Part shown: in pieces, positions 55,960 to 64,000 of the stretch
Layout: each line of letters starts with the position of its first letter
How positions within the stretch are numbered: position 1 is the first letter of the stretch
DNA from: an uncultured Collinsella sp.
GTDB taxonomy: Bacteria; Actinomycetota; Coriobacteriia; Coriobacteriales; Coriobacteriaceae
Length of the DNA stretch: 64,000 nucleotides
Reading direction: 5' to 3'
NCBI GenBank assembly: GCA_900756945.1
Contig: CAAELZ010000071.1
Location: 1-64,000, forward strand
Made by a program: the position numbers and the translations under genes
The notes under the pieces: model-generated
Told to the model about the DNA's origin: nothing
The model's database searches: none
The model's input: the letters and a program-made list of their open reading frames with translations, nothing else

Positions 55960-57519
55960 ATGACTAATAAGATTGGAAAAAAGCGCAAAATCACATTCTG
56001 GACGCGCTTGGGCTTTGGTATGGGCGGCATGCTCAACTCCGGTGCCCTGAGCTTTACGCACAGCTACATGGTGCTGTTCCTGTCCACGGAGTGCGGCCTG
56101 TCCGCAGGCGAGGCTGCGCTGATTAGCTCGTTCGCCATCTATCTCAACGCCATTCTTTGCCCGCTGATGGGTTTTGTGGCCGATAACTTCTATGCCACCA
56201 AGATCGGCCGCATCTTTGGTCGTCGCCGTTTCTGGATCTTGCTGGCTATCCCGATGATGGTCGCCGAGCCGCTTATCTTCGTTGCTACGCCGTTCGGTTT
56301 CCCGTACTACTTTGTGCTGTACCTGATCTACAACGTCGCGTACACATTCTGCACCGCCAACCTGTCGCCGCTTACCATCGAGATGACCGACGACTTCAAG
56401 GAGCGTACGTACCTCACCGGCTACAAGCACCTCTTTGGCAACGCCGCCGGCTTCCTGATGGCAGCACTCGTCGGCTTTGGCTTTGGCACCTTCGGCGAGA
56501 CCAACCCGTTCAGCTATTTCATCATCGCTACAATTAACGCTTCGGTCATGGCAATCTCGCTGCTCTGCGTGTACCTGTCCACGTGGGAGCACACCCCCGA
56601 GGAGGTCGCTCAGGAGAAGATCGAGAGCGTCGGCGAGGGCATCAAGAAGTTCTTCATCGACGTTATCTCTACCTTCCGCAACAAGTCCTTCCGCAAGGTC
56701 CTGTATGCGCAGGTCTCCACGAAGCTCGCCGCTGCCTGCTGGTCTGCGTGCCTGTCCTTCTTCATCGTCTACTGCCTGCAGATTCCTAAGTCCTACGAGT
56801 CCGTGATGGAGATGCCCGGCAAGGTCGTCGCTATCGTCTGCACCGCCATCTGGGTCGCCCTCATGGCCAAGAAGGGCTTCCACAAGTCTTGGTACCTGGC
56901 AAACGTCGGTTGCGCTGCGTGCATCATCGCCTACAACTACTTCGCCTTTGGCCAGATTAACGGCACCTCCACGGTCGCCATCGCCATGATCGCCTACCCC
57001 ATCATCTTCGCCATCTGGAAGTTCTTCTACGTTGGCTTCCAGTATCTGCCCGATGTTCTGCTCAACTACATCCCCGATGTCGATGAGCTCATCACCCTGC
57101 GTCGCCGCGAGGGCATCTACAGCTCCGCTCAGCAGCTCTGCCAGCAGATTGCCCAGGCTGTTGCCGTCAACGTATGGGCTATCGTCCTTGCTGCCTCCGG
57201 CTTCATTCAGACCGCCGGCAACAGCGACGCCGTGACCCAGCCCGCCACCGTGCCTCTGTACATCTGCGGCTACATGCTCATCGGCTGCGCCGGCTTCTTC
57301 CTGCTCGCGGCTGTCCTTGCCCGCGGCATCAAGATCGACAAGGAGCAGTGCGACATCCTTTGCGACGAGATTCACCGTGTCAAGGAGGGTGGCAAGATGG
57401 CCGACGTCAAGCCCGAGGTCAAGGCGCTTTGCGAGGAGCTCTCCGGCTTTAAGTACGAGGACTGCTTCGCCCACAACAATGTTGGCTTCCAGGACGGCAG
57501 CGTAATTCCCGCCGAGTAG
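55960..57519 (+). CDS. GPH-family (glycoside-pentoside-hexuronide) cation symporter
   Basis: 520 residues from ATG 55960, with GAGAGGGAG upstream. MFS-related symporter with twelve helices. KITFWTRLGFGMGGMLNSG and GFVADNFYATKIGRIFGRRRFWILLAIPMM carry the GPH loop motif (D-x(n)-TRFGRFRPW-like), and MTDDFKERTYLTGYKHLFG is the usual cytoplasmic loop. It probably imports oligogalacturonides or galacturonate with sodium or protons. The C-terminal 70 residues are hydrophilic. It leads a transcript with GH28 and esterases, although a terminator follows the gene. Confidence 0.9.
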   Translation: MTNKIGKKRKITFWTRLGFGMGGMLNSGALSFTHSYMVLFLSTECGLSAGEAALISSFAIYLNAILCPLMGFVADNFYATKIGRIFGRRRFWILLAIPMMVAEPLIFVATPFGFPYYFVLYLIYNVAYTFCTANLSPLTIEMTDDFKERTYLTGYKHLFGNAAGFLMAALVGFGFGTFGETNPFSYFIIATINASVMAISLLCVYLSTWEHTPEEVAQEKIESVGEGIKKFFIDVISTFRNKSFRKVLYAQVSTKLAAACWSACLSFFIVYCLQIPKSYESVMEMPGKVVAIVCTAIWVALMAKKGFHKSWYLANVGCAACIIAYNYFAFGQINGTSTVAIAMIAYPIIFAIWKFFYVGFQYLPDVLLNYIPDVDELITLRRREGIYSSAQQLCQQIAQAVAVNVWAIVLAASGFIQTAGNSDAVTQPATVPLYICGYMLIGCAGFFLLAAVLARGIKIDKEQCDILCDEIHRVKEGGKMADVKPEVKALCEELSGFKYEDCFAHNNVGFQDGSVIPAE

Positions 57520-57544
57520 GGCCAACGCATCGTCCAAACCAAAG

Positions 57545-57587
57545 GGCCGTGCCACCGGAGATTCACCGGCGGGTGCGGCCTTTTTTT
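57545..57587 (+). terminator. Intrinsic terminator after the GPH gene
   Basis: GGCCG...CGGCC stem with an inner CCGG pairing, followed by seven T. It probably allows read-through into GH28, since no clear promoter follows. Confidence 0.8.
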
Positions 57588-57633
57588 AAAAACGAGTAGT
57601 ATGAACTTCTGATTACATTTGAGGGAGAGACCC

Positions 57634-59229
57634 ATGGAGACGAACGTTATCTGGCGCAACGCCCGTGCGGCCGTTATCGAGCTCGACGATGGCGGCTACT
57701 TTACCTGTGCCGATACGTGGGAAATCTTTGTCAACGATGAGCCCGCCGGCACCACGAACACGGTCGAGACCTATGTTGACGGCCTGGTTCCCGGCAAGCG
57801 CAACCTGATCCGCTTTGTCTGCGGCGAGCGCGAGCTGAGCGTGGGAGTCACCACGCCGGCCGAGCCCTTCACCATCAACGTTCGCGACTGCGGCGCCAAG
57901 GGCGATGCCGAGCACGACGACACCACCAATATCCAGGCTGCCATCATGGCCTGCCCCAAGGGCGGACGCGTGCTGATTCCCGCCGGCAGCTACCGCATCA
58001 AGTCGCTCTTCCTTAAGAGCGATATCAATATTGAGCTTGCCGAGGGCGCGGTGCTGCTGGCCCGTCACGACCGTGCGGCACTTGCCTACATTCCGGGCAC
58101 GGTCACGGGCGACGAAGGCGCCGGGTATGCCGATACCGACATGCTGCCCCTGGGCCGCTGGGAGGGCGAGAGCTTCTCGACCTACTGCTCTACCTTTACG
58201 GGCCTGAACGTGCACGACGTGTGCATCTATGGTCGCGGCGCGATTGACGGCCAGACCGATTTTGCCGAGGACAACTGGTGGAACAAGGACTTTAAGAACA
58301 TCTTCCGTCCCGAGGAGGGCCGCGAGATCGCCCGCCCGCGCATGATCTTCCTGTCCGAGTGCGAAAACGTGAGTCTTGCCGGCTTTACCGTGCGCAACAG
58401 CCCGGCGTGGAATATCCATCCCATTCTGTGCGAGCACGTCGATGCCCTGTGCCTGTCCATCGAGGGTCCCAAGAACTCCCACAACACCGACGGTTTCGAT
58501 CCCGAGAGCTGCGGTTTTGTCCGCATCCTTGGCTGTCAGTTCTCGGTGGGGGACGACTGCATCGCCATCAAGAGCGGCAAACTGGGCATTGAACCCGAGC
58601 TCCGTCCCGCCACGCACGACGTGCTGATCTCGCACTGCTACATGCACGACGGCCACGGCGCCGTGGTGCTGGGATCCGAGGCCGCCGGCGGCATCAAGGA
58701 CCTCACCGTGAGCAAGTGCCTCTTTGAGCGCACCGACCGCGGCCTGCGCGTCAAGACACGCCGCGGACGCGGCAAGGACGCCGTCAACGAGGGCATCACC
58801 TTCGAGCACATTCGCATGGATAAGGTGCTCACGCCCTTCGTGGTCAACTCGTTCTACTTCTGCGACAAGGACGGCAAGACCGACTACGTGCAGTCTCGCG
58901 AGGCGCTGCCCGTCGACGACCGTACGCCCGGCTTTGGCGCCACGACGTTTTGCGATATCGAGGCCATCAACTGCCATGCGGCCGCGGCCTATATCACGGG
59001 CCTTCCCGAGAGCAAGGTGACGCGCCTGACGTTCCAGGATGTCCATGTGACCTTTGCCGCCGATGCCGAGCCCTTTGTGCCGGCCATGGCCTGCGGCGTG
59101 GAGCCCATGGTGCGCCAGGGCATCATCGCGCAGAACGTGAAAGTCCTCGACCTGCAGAACGTGCGCATCGAGGGTCAGGATGGCGACGAGCTGCAGCTGC
59201 AAAACGTCGACAAGGTTATCCACGCGTAG
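57634..59229 (+). CDS. GH28 polygalacturonase/exo-oligogalacturonidase
   Basis: 531 residues from ATG 57634, with GAGGGAG upstream. Right-handed beta-helix hydrolase. An N-terminal extra beta domain (1-85) precedes FTINVRDCGAKGDAEHDDTTNIQAAI. Catalytic motifs are NTDGFDPESC, GDDCIAIKSG (Asp pair), GHGAVVLGSE (His) and LRVKTRRGRG (Arg-Lys). No signal peptide, so it acts on imported oligosaccharides, releasing galacturonate from their ends. It may also act on rhamnogalacturonan-derived or unsaturated oligomers; specificity cannot be told. Confidence 0.93.
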   Translation: METNVIWRNARAAVIELDDGGYFTCADTWEIFVNDEPAGTTNTVETYVDGLVPGKRNLIRFVCGERELSVGVTTPAEPFTINVRDCGAKGDAEHDDTTNIQAAIMACPKGGRVLIPAGSYRIKSLFLKSDINIELAEGAVLLARHDRAALAYIPGTVTGDEGAGYADTDMLPLGRWEGESFSTYCSTFTGLNVHDVCIYGRGAIDGQTDFAEDNWWNKDFKNIFRPEEGREIARPRMIFLSECENVSLAGFTVRNSPAWNIHPILCEHVDALCLSIEGPKNSHNTDGFDPESCGFVRILGCQFSVGDDCIAIKSGKLGIEPELRPATHDVLISHCYMHDGHGAVVLGSEAAGGIKDLTVSKCLFERTDRGLRVKTRRGRGKDAVNEGITFEHIRMDKVLTPFVVNSFYFCDKDGKTDYVQSREALPVDDRTPGFGATTFCDIEAINCHAAAAYITGLPESKVTRLTFQDVHVTFAADAEPFVPAMACGVEPMVRQGIIAQNVKVLDLQNVRIEGQDGDELQLQNVDKVIHA

Positions 59230-59266
59230 GGTAGTGCTCCTGCACAAGTGAATACGGCATGTTGAG

Positions 59267-59302
59267 GCGTGCGACGGTCGGGTCTGCCCGGCTGTCGCAC
59301 GC
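59267..59302. other. Hairpin between GH28 and the esterase fusion
   Basis: GCGTGCGAC (59267-59275) / GTCGCACGC (59294-59302) with an inner CGGG/CCCG pair, no T-run. Possible processing site. Confidence 0.5.
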
Positions 59303-59360
59303 AATCTATAGGTGCCGGTATTGCGCGGTGGGTGTTCTGTGACAGAAAGCGTAATGACAG

Positions 59361-61526
59361 ATGAGTGGTAAAGAACAGCTCTTTGAGGTATCGCTCGAAC
59401 GCGAAGGCGCGTATCGCAGCATTTCGGCGGCGCTCGAGGCGGCGGAGCGGTGTGTGCCCGATGCGACCGTGCCGGTGCGCGTGCTGGTGGCGCCGGGTGA
59501 GTACCGCGAACGGGTCGAAATTCGTCGTCCGCATGTGACGCTCGAGGGCGAGACGGCCGACAGCGTGCGTATCGTGGGAGGCCTGGGTGCCAAGATGCCT
59601 TCGGAAGATGGTAGCGGCCAGGATGGAAGACTCGGCACCTTCCGTACGTACACGGTGCTGGTCGATGCCGACGACGTGACGCTTGCGGGTCTAACAATCG
59701 AAAACAACGCCGGTGATGGGCGCGAGGTCGGCCAGGCGATTGCCCTGTATGCCGATGGTGACCGCCTGGTTGTCGATGCCTGCTGCATTAAGGGACACCA
59801 GGACACGCTCTTTTTGGGGCCGCTGCCGCCGCGCGAGGCCAAGCCGGGCGGCTTTATAGGCCCCAAGCAGTTCGCCCCGCGCCGCGTGGGGCGGCAGTAT
59901 TTTCGACGTTGCCGGATCGAGGGCGATGTCGACTTTATCTTTGGCGGCGCGCGTGCCTACTTTGAGGGGTGTGAGATTCGCTCGCTCAACCGCGATATGG
60001 ATGTCAACGGGTATGTAACGGCAGCCTCCACGCCTCAGGGCGAGCCGTACGGATTTGTGTTTCATGGCTGTTCGTTTACAGCCGATGAGGGCATTGCCCC
60101 CGGATCGGTCTATCTGGGTCGTCCATGGCGCGAGTGGGCCCAGACCGTTTTGCTCGAATGCTGGCTGGGCCCCCATATTTCACTCGAGGGTTGGTGGGAT
60201 TGGAATAAGCCAGCGGCACATGACGGCACCCTGTATGCCGGCGGTGCCCTGTTTGGCCCGGCGAGTGATACTGCCGCTTGGGTGCCGTGGGCGCATTGCC
60301 TGACCGGTCAGGATTCCGAACGCTATGCGCGTGACCGAGTGCTTGCCGGCACGGATGGTTGGGATCCCGAGGGCGGCGACGGTGATGCGGTAGAGACGGC
60401 CGGGCTATCTGCCAATGGCCGCACCGTGCACATCGAGACGTACTACGAGGACGAACCTGCGCTGCGCGCCCGACTGAAGCGCGAGGGGCGCTCGGCCGCA
60501 TTTACGGGCAAGACTCCCACAGACTTTGAGGCATGGAAGGCTGCGACCAGGACTCGTCTGTACGATATTTTGGGTCTTTCGCTTATGGACCGCGCCCCGA
60601 TTGAGATTCGTGAGCTCAATCGCGTGCGGGTTGCCGGCAGCATCGTGCGTACTCATGCGGTGCTGCAGGTTGAGCACGATGTGTGGATGCCGTTTTACCT
60701 GTTGGAGCCGTCCCGCCCCAAGCTTGACGAGCGGGGACTCAAGCGCTGCTATATCTGCCCGCATGGTCACCAGGGGGCGGGTGCTGCAAGCATAGCCGGC
60801 GTTGCGGGCGTGCCGGCGGTCGACGATGCCGTGCGTAAGTTCAATTACGACTACGGTCTGCGTTTGGCGCGCATGGGTTATGTGACCGTCTGCCCCGATG
60901 CGCGTGGTTGGGGATACCGTCGTGACTGGAAGGGTCAGGGCGACGACGAGAACAGCTACCTGCGCGGTACGTGTCTGAATCAAGCACGTATGGCCGAGCC
61001 GCTGGGTCTTACGGTCGCGGGCCTCAACGCCTGGGACAACATGCGCTTGATTGATTACTTGGAGACACGCGGTGACATTGCCATGGACGACCTGGGCTGC
61101 TTTGGTTTTTCGGGCGGCGGTTACATGACGTTGTACCTGTCCGCGCTCGACCCGCGCGTGCGCAAGGCGTTTGTCTCGGGCTATCTGTACGGCGTTGATG
61201 ATTCGCTACTGCACCTCAACGGCAATTGCAGCTGCAATTACACGCCTGGACTCTGGCGTCTGCTCGACATGGGCGACATTGCATCGCTTGTCGCGCCACG
61301 GCCGCTCTTGGTTCAGAGCTGCGAGAAAGACCATCTCAACGGCGCCCGCGGGCTTGCGAACGTAGACGAGCAGCTCGATATCGTTCGCGACGCCTACGCG
61401 CTGCTGGGCAAGGACGAAAACCTTCTGCACGAGGTCTGCCCGGGTGGACACCACCTGGGCGTGGCGCATCTTGCCGAGGATATCGAATGGCTCGATTCGC
61501 AAGTTGCGGAATACGCCCACGCATAG
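59361..61526 (+). CDS. Pectin methylesterase (CE8) fused to an alpha/beta-hydrolase esterase
   Basis: 721 residues. The N-terminal half (about 10-335) is a CE8 pectinesterase beta-helix: GQAIALYADGDRLVV, GHQDTLF (catalytic Gln/Asp, about 145), GDVDFIFGGARAYFEGC (second Asp, about 190), YVTAAS and YLGRPWREWAQ. The C-terminal half (about 385-721) is an alpha/beta hydrolase: HGHQG oxyanion region, RGWGYRRDW, GFSGGGYMTLYL (Ser about 583) and late SCEKDHLNG and GGHHLG for the Asp and His. Such hydrolases include acetyl-xylan/pectin acetylesterases. No signal peptide. The start lacks a strong ribosome site. Confidence 0.9.
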   Translation: MSGKEQLFEVSLEREGAYRSISAALEAAERCVPDATVPVRVLVAPGEYRERVEIRRPHVTLEGETADSVRIVGGLGAKMPSEDGSGQDGRLGTFRTYTVLVDADDVTLAGLTIENNAGDGREVGQAIALYADGDRLVVDACCIKGHQDTLFLGPLPPREAKPGGFIGPKQFAPRRVGRQYFRRCRIEGDVDFIFGGARAYFEGCEIRSLNRDMDVNGYVTAASTPQGEPYGFVFHGCSFTADEGIAPGSVYLGRPWREWAQTVLLECWLGPHISLEGWWDWNKPAAHDGTLYAGGALFGPASDTAAWVPWAHCLTGQDSERYARDRVLAGTDGWDPEGGDGDAVETAGLSANGRTVHIETYYEDEPALRARLKREGRSAAFTGKTPTDFEAWKAATRTRLYDILGLSLMDRAPIEIRELNRVRVAGSIVRTHAVLQVEHDVWMPFYLLEPSRPKLDERGLKRCYICPHGHQGAGAASIAGVAGVPAVDDAVRKFNYDYGLRLARMGYVTVCPDARGWGYRRDWKGQGDDENSYLRGTCLNQARMAEPLGLTVAGLNAWDNMRLIDYLETRGDIAMDDLGCFGFSGGGYMTLYLSALDPRVRKAFVSGYLYGVDDSLLHLNGNCSCNYTPGLWRLLDMGDIASLVAPRPLLVQSCEKDHLNGARGLANVDEQLDIVRDAYALLGKDENLLHEVCPGGHHLGVAHLAEDIEWLDSQVAEYAHA

Positions 61527-61595
61527 TCCCTCGGTATGTTGTGAATGAACGGTATGTACCTGTATGACCGCCGGTGTGCGGGTGAGGAGAAGAAT

Positions 61596-62264
61596 ATGGA
61601 AACGAAAAACTTGAGCGAATCGACCGTCTGCTGCTTTGGCGATTCGACCACCTGGGGCGATAACGGATGCGGCGGGGGAGGCAACGACATCTCTTGGACC
61701 TCGCACCTGGGTGCGCTGCTGGGCGGCGCTACGATCGAGAACTTTGGTATTAAGGGTTCGCGTATTGCCGTCAAGGCCGACCGTAGCGATTCGTTTGTTG
61801 AGCGCTTGGACGGCATCGATCACACGGCAGATATCTGCATCGTCTTTGGCGGCGTTAACGACTTTAGCCGTAACGTGCCGCTGGGAGAGCTGGGCAGCAC
61901 GGACGTGCACGAGTTCTACGGTGCGCTCGACTACCTGATCCGCACCATCACGGCGCGCTCGCCTCAGGCAAAGCTGATGTTTATGACGCCGTGCAAGACG
62001 AGCGGCAAACACGAGAAGGATATTCCGGCAAGCAACGAGGCCAACCATCTGGGCCTGACGCAAGACGCCTATGTGCGCGCGATGCTGGAGGTCTGCGATC
62101 GCTACTCGGTGCCGGTGATCGACCTGTATGCGCAAAGCGGCATCAGCCCGTTTTTGCCGGAGCACCGCGAGCTCTACATGCCGGACGGTCTGCATTACAG
62201 CCCTGCCGGCTATGAGCGCCTGGCGCATCGCATCGCTGCGGGCCTCACCGCCGTTTGCCGTTAA
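61596..62264 (+). CDS. SGNH/GDSL-family esterase, probably pectic oligosaccharide deacetylase
   Basis: 222 residues from ATG 61596, with GGTGAGGAG upstream. SGNH hydrolase: block I CCFGDSTTWGDNG (Ser about 16), Gly in NFGIKGSR, block III GGVNDFSRN (Asn) and block V PDGLHYSPAGYERLA (Asp/His). No signal peptide, so intracellular. Similar proteins in pectin loci (RhgT/YesT type) remove acetyl groups from rhamnogalacturonan oligomers; that role is inferred from context. The end of the gene overlaps the first half of the CCGTT repeat of the next promoter. Confidence 0.88.
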   Translation: METKNLSESTVCCFGDSTTWGDNGCGGGGNDISWTSHLGALLGGATIENFGIKGSRIAVKADRSDSFVERLDGIDHTADICIVFGGVNDFSRNVPLGELGSTDVHEFYGALDYLIRTITARSPQAKLMFMTPCKTSGKHEKDIPASNEANHLGLTQDAYVRAMLEVCDRYSVPVIDLYAQSGISPFLPEHRELYMPDGLHYSPAGYERLAHRIAAGLTAVCR

Positions 62265-62278
62265 AAGTTTGCCGTTCA
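62251..62278 (+). promoter_or_regulatory. 21-bp-period CCGTT direct repeat, GH105 promoter
   Basis: CCGTTTG (62251-62257) and CCGTTCA (62272-62278) are exactly 21 bp apart. The first half lies inside the end of the upstream gene, 21 bp from the palindrome that holds the operator. Confidence 0.55.
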
Positions 62279-62317
62279 CGGGGATTATAGGGTTAACGTT
62301 CACCCTATAATCCCCGT
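62278..62317. promoter_or_regulatory. 16-bp-arm palindrome with the operator at its apex
   Basis: Arms 62278-62293 and 62302-62317 are perfectly complementary (GGGGATTATAGGGT / ACCCTATAATCCCC). The 8-nt loop holds the operator core TAACGTTC. It may also act as a terminator for the upstream gene. Confidence 0.75.
62291..62304. promoter_or_regulatory. Uronate operator, GH105 site 1
   Basis: GGTTAACGTTCACC; TTCACC again could serve as -35, with TACACT (62324-62329) as a weak, widely spaced -10. Confidence 0.75.
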
Positions 62318-62331
62318 TCGCGTTACACTAG

Positions 62332-62345
62332 GGGAAACGTTCACC
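62332..62345. promoter_or_regulatory. Uronate operator, GH105 site 2
   Basis: GGGAAACGTTCACC, centred 41 bp after site 1 and 26 nt before the start codon. Left half degenerate. Confidence 0.75.
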
Positions 62346-62371
62346 CATCAATAACGTCAGAGGGGACAGCA

Positions 62372-63607
62372 ATGGGTTGCAATCAGATTCTGGACCGTTA
62401 TATCGAGCAGTTGATCGAGACCTCTACGCCTCAGGCGCCGGCCTGGAATATCGAAAAGCTTCGCGCTGGCAAGGAGAACACCTGGAATTACATTGACGGC
62501 TGCATGATCAAGGCGCTCATCGAGCTGTACGAGATCACCGGCGAGCAGCGTTACCTGACCTTCGCCGACGATTATATCGACTTCTTTGTCCAGGATGACG
62601 GCACCATCAAGCATTACGATCCCCAGGAGTACAACCTCGACAACGTCAACGCGGGCAAAACCCTCTACAAACTCTATGACCTGGTGGGCAAGCCCAAGTA
62701 CCGTGCCGCCATGGATACCATCTACCGTCAGCTCGAGACCCAGCCGCGTACCAAAGAGGGTGTGTTTTGGCACAAAGCCGTCTACCCCAACCAGATCTGG
62801 CTCGACGGCATGTACATGGCGCAGCCGTTCTACATGCAGTACGAGCTGAGCTTCCACAACCGCCGTGCCTGCTCGGATAGCTTCCATATGTTCCAGGTGG
62901 TGCACGACCTGATGCGCAACCCCCTCAACGGCCTGTACTATCACGCCTACGACGCGAGCCGCAAGCAGTTCTGGTGCGATCCCGTCACCGGCCTTTCGGC
63001 CAACTTCTGGCTGCGCGCCGAGGGCTGGTTCGCCATGGCGCTCATCGATACCTGGGAGCTCATGCCGCCCTCGATGTCGGCCGAGAAGGACGAGATCCGC
63101 AAGATGTTCCACGACCTGATCGACGCCATGCTGCCGTATCAGGACGAGAAGACCGGTATGTGGCACCAGGTCATCAACCTGCCCAATATCGCCCCCAACT
63201 ATCTGGAGGAGTCGGGCAGCGCCATCTTTGCCAACGCCATCATGAAGGGCGTGCGCCTGGGCGTGCTGGGCGAGCGCTACTACCAGTACGGCCGCCGTGC
63301 ATTTGACGGCATCTGCGACACGTGCCTGTCCGAGCGCGACGGACAGCTGGCGCTCGACAACATCTGCCTGGTGGCGGGTCTTGGCAACACCGCGCACCGC
63401 GAGGGCACGTTTGGCTACTACATGAGCGAGCCCGTCGTCAAAAACGACGCGAAGGGCGTGGCGCCGCTGGTGCTCGCCTATATCGAGACTATGCATCATG
63501 ACAAGTTGGCCGGTAAGCGCGATCCGCTCGCCCCTTCGGGCGTGTGCTCCATCGATGACCCGTTTGGCGGCTACACGCCGGGCATCAATGCGTGCAAGGA
63601 GGTCTAG
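62372..63607 (+). CDS. GH105 unsaturated uronyl/rhamnogalacturonyl hydrolase
   Basis: 411 residues, GAGGGG upstream. (Alpha/alpha)6-barrel of the YesR/YteR family, which removes the unsaturated galacturonyl residue left by pectic lyases. Candidate catalytic Asp residues are in YNLDNVNAGKTL and IWLDGMYMAQPF. Other family signatures are FHMFQVVHDLMRNPLNGLYYHAYDASR, SANFWLRAEGWFAMALIDTWEL and HQVINLPNIAPNYLEESGSA. No signal peptide. Its product would need KduI/KduD, not in the window. Starts a new transcript under two operators. Confidence 0.93.
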   Translation: MGCNQILDRYIEQLIETSTPQAPAWNIEKLRAGKENTWNYIDGCMIKALIELYEITGEQRYLTFADDYIDFFVQDDGTIKHYDPQEYNLDNVNAGKTLYKLYDLVGKPKYRAAMDTIYRQLETQPRTKEGVFWHKAVYPNQIWLDGMYMAQPFYMQYELSFHNRRACSDSFHMFQVVHDLMRNPLNGLYYHAYDASRKQFWCDPVTGLSANFWLRAEGWFAMALIDTWELMPPSMSAEKDEIRKMFHDLIDAMLPYQDEKTGMWHQVINLPNIAPNYLEESGSAIFANAIMKGVRLGVLGERYYQYGRRAFDGICDTCLSERDGQLALDNICLVAGLGNTAHREGTFGYYMSEPVVKNDAKGVAPLVLAYIETMHHDKLAGKRDPLAPSGVCSIDDPFGGYTPGINACKEV

Positions 63608-63609
63608 GC

Positions 63610-64000
63610 ATGGCGCAGTCGAAAGGCGCGCTGAGCGTCGGTGTGCGCCTGCACGACCTGCCCGAGGGTACGGTCGAGGAGCGCATTCGCATGGCAGGCA
63701 AACTGGGTTTCTCGTGCGTTCAGCTGCCGAGCAAAGTACTCTACAAGTCCTTTGGCATTAACCGTTCCGGCCTTACGCACGAACTCGCCGACCATCTGCG
63801 CGAGGTGCTCGACACCAACGGCGTGCAGGTGGCGGTGCTCGGCTGCTATAAAAACCTGGCAACGCCCGATCAGAATCAACTGGTGGATACCTATGCCGAG
63901 TACGAGGCGTGCCTGAGGTTCGCGCGCTGGCTTGGGGGCTGTCCGGTGGGGACCGAGACGGGGCGCCCTAACGCGCGGAACAAGATGGCCGATGACCGTT
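63610..64000 (+). CDS. Sugar phosphate isomerase/epimerase (xylose isomerase-like TIM barrel), partial
   Basis: 130 residues visible; the gene runs off the right edge with no stop. It starts 2 nt after GH105. SVGVRLHDLPEGTVEERIRMAGKLGFSCVQLPSKV and ELADHLREVLDTNGVQVAVLGCYKNL match the start of AP-endonuclease-2-fold isomerases/epimerases. In this operon it may isomerise a uronate or keto-sugar released by GH105. The specific reaction is unknown. Confidence 0.8.
   Translation, partial: MAQSKGALSVGVRLHDLPEGTVEERIRMAGKLGFSCVQLPSKVLYKSFGINRSGLTHELADHLREVLDTNGVQVAVLGCYKNLATPDQNQLVDTYAEYEACLRFARWLGGCPVGTETGRPNARNKMADDR

Overview
The window looks like chromosome from a gut Coriobacteriia member, most likely Collinsella. 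This is inferred from the GC-rich, strongly GC-third-position coding sequence, TTGACA/TATAAT-type promoters, Gram-positive wall and signalling genes, and a saccharolytic gene content. I had no database to confirm it. Almost everything is ordinary single-copy chromosome. One intact IS3-family element is present, and I saw no prophage, plasmid or CRISPR.

Layout. 1-345: tandem duplicated tRNA-Arg(ACG) units. 472-3199: a large TPR-like protein and tRNA-Ser(GCT). 3228-6725: a D,D-carboxypeptidase divergent from a VanRS-like two-component pair. 6829-9925: pstB with a PhoB/PhoR-like pair. 10120-12184: a bacterial tyrosine kinase module (CpsC/CpsD/CpsB type). 12224-14951: GNAT and htpG. 15285-20333: two tandem YhgE/Pip membrane proteins. 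20534-28979: EamA transporter, M20 peptidase, MFS transporter, hisS, ppc. 29466-34829: a nickel-dependent lactate racemase locus (larA, a larD-like facilitator, then convergent tetR-larC-larB) and serB. 35086-36931: aspS. 37178-42038: lactose locus (LacI repressor, lacZ, ebgC-like subunit), followed by an APC permease. 44075-47840: HPr and a feoA-feoA-feoB iron locus. 47993-64000: a pectin/galacturonate locus: LacI-type regulator, uxaC-uxaB-uxaA, GPH symporter, GH28, a CE8 esterase fused to an alpha/beta hydrolase, an SGNH esterase, GH105, and an epimerase cut by the window edge.

How it works together. The pectin enzymes have no visible signal peptides, so the locus reads as uptake of pectic oligosaccharides by the GPH symporter followed by cytoplasmic de-esterification, exo-hydrolysis and the Ashwell isomerase route (uxaC, uxaB, uxaA) towards KDG. 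Seven copies of an operator ending in AACGTTCACC sit on its promoters; the upstream LacI-type regulator is the obvious candidate to bind them. The lac promoter has three CAACCGGTTG operators. All four sugar promoters (lacZ, uxaC, GPH, GH105) also carry an upstream direct repeat of CCGTT with an exact 21-bp period, which suggests a shared activator.

The most unusual non-coding content is a set of large intergenic palindromes. Two elements share a near-identical core of about 68 nt but have unrelated, perfectly self-complementary 29-bp arms, and they bracket larA-larD. There is also a 61-62-bp-period array of covarying hairpins, a 222-bp MITE-like element, a perfect 33-bp-stem palindrome before hisS, and a palindrome split by the IS element.
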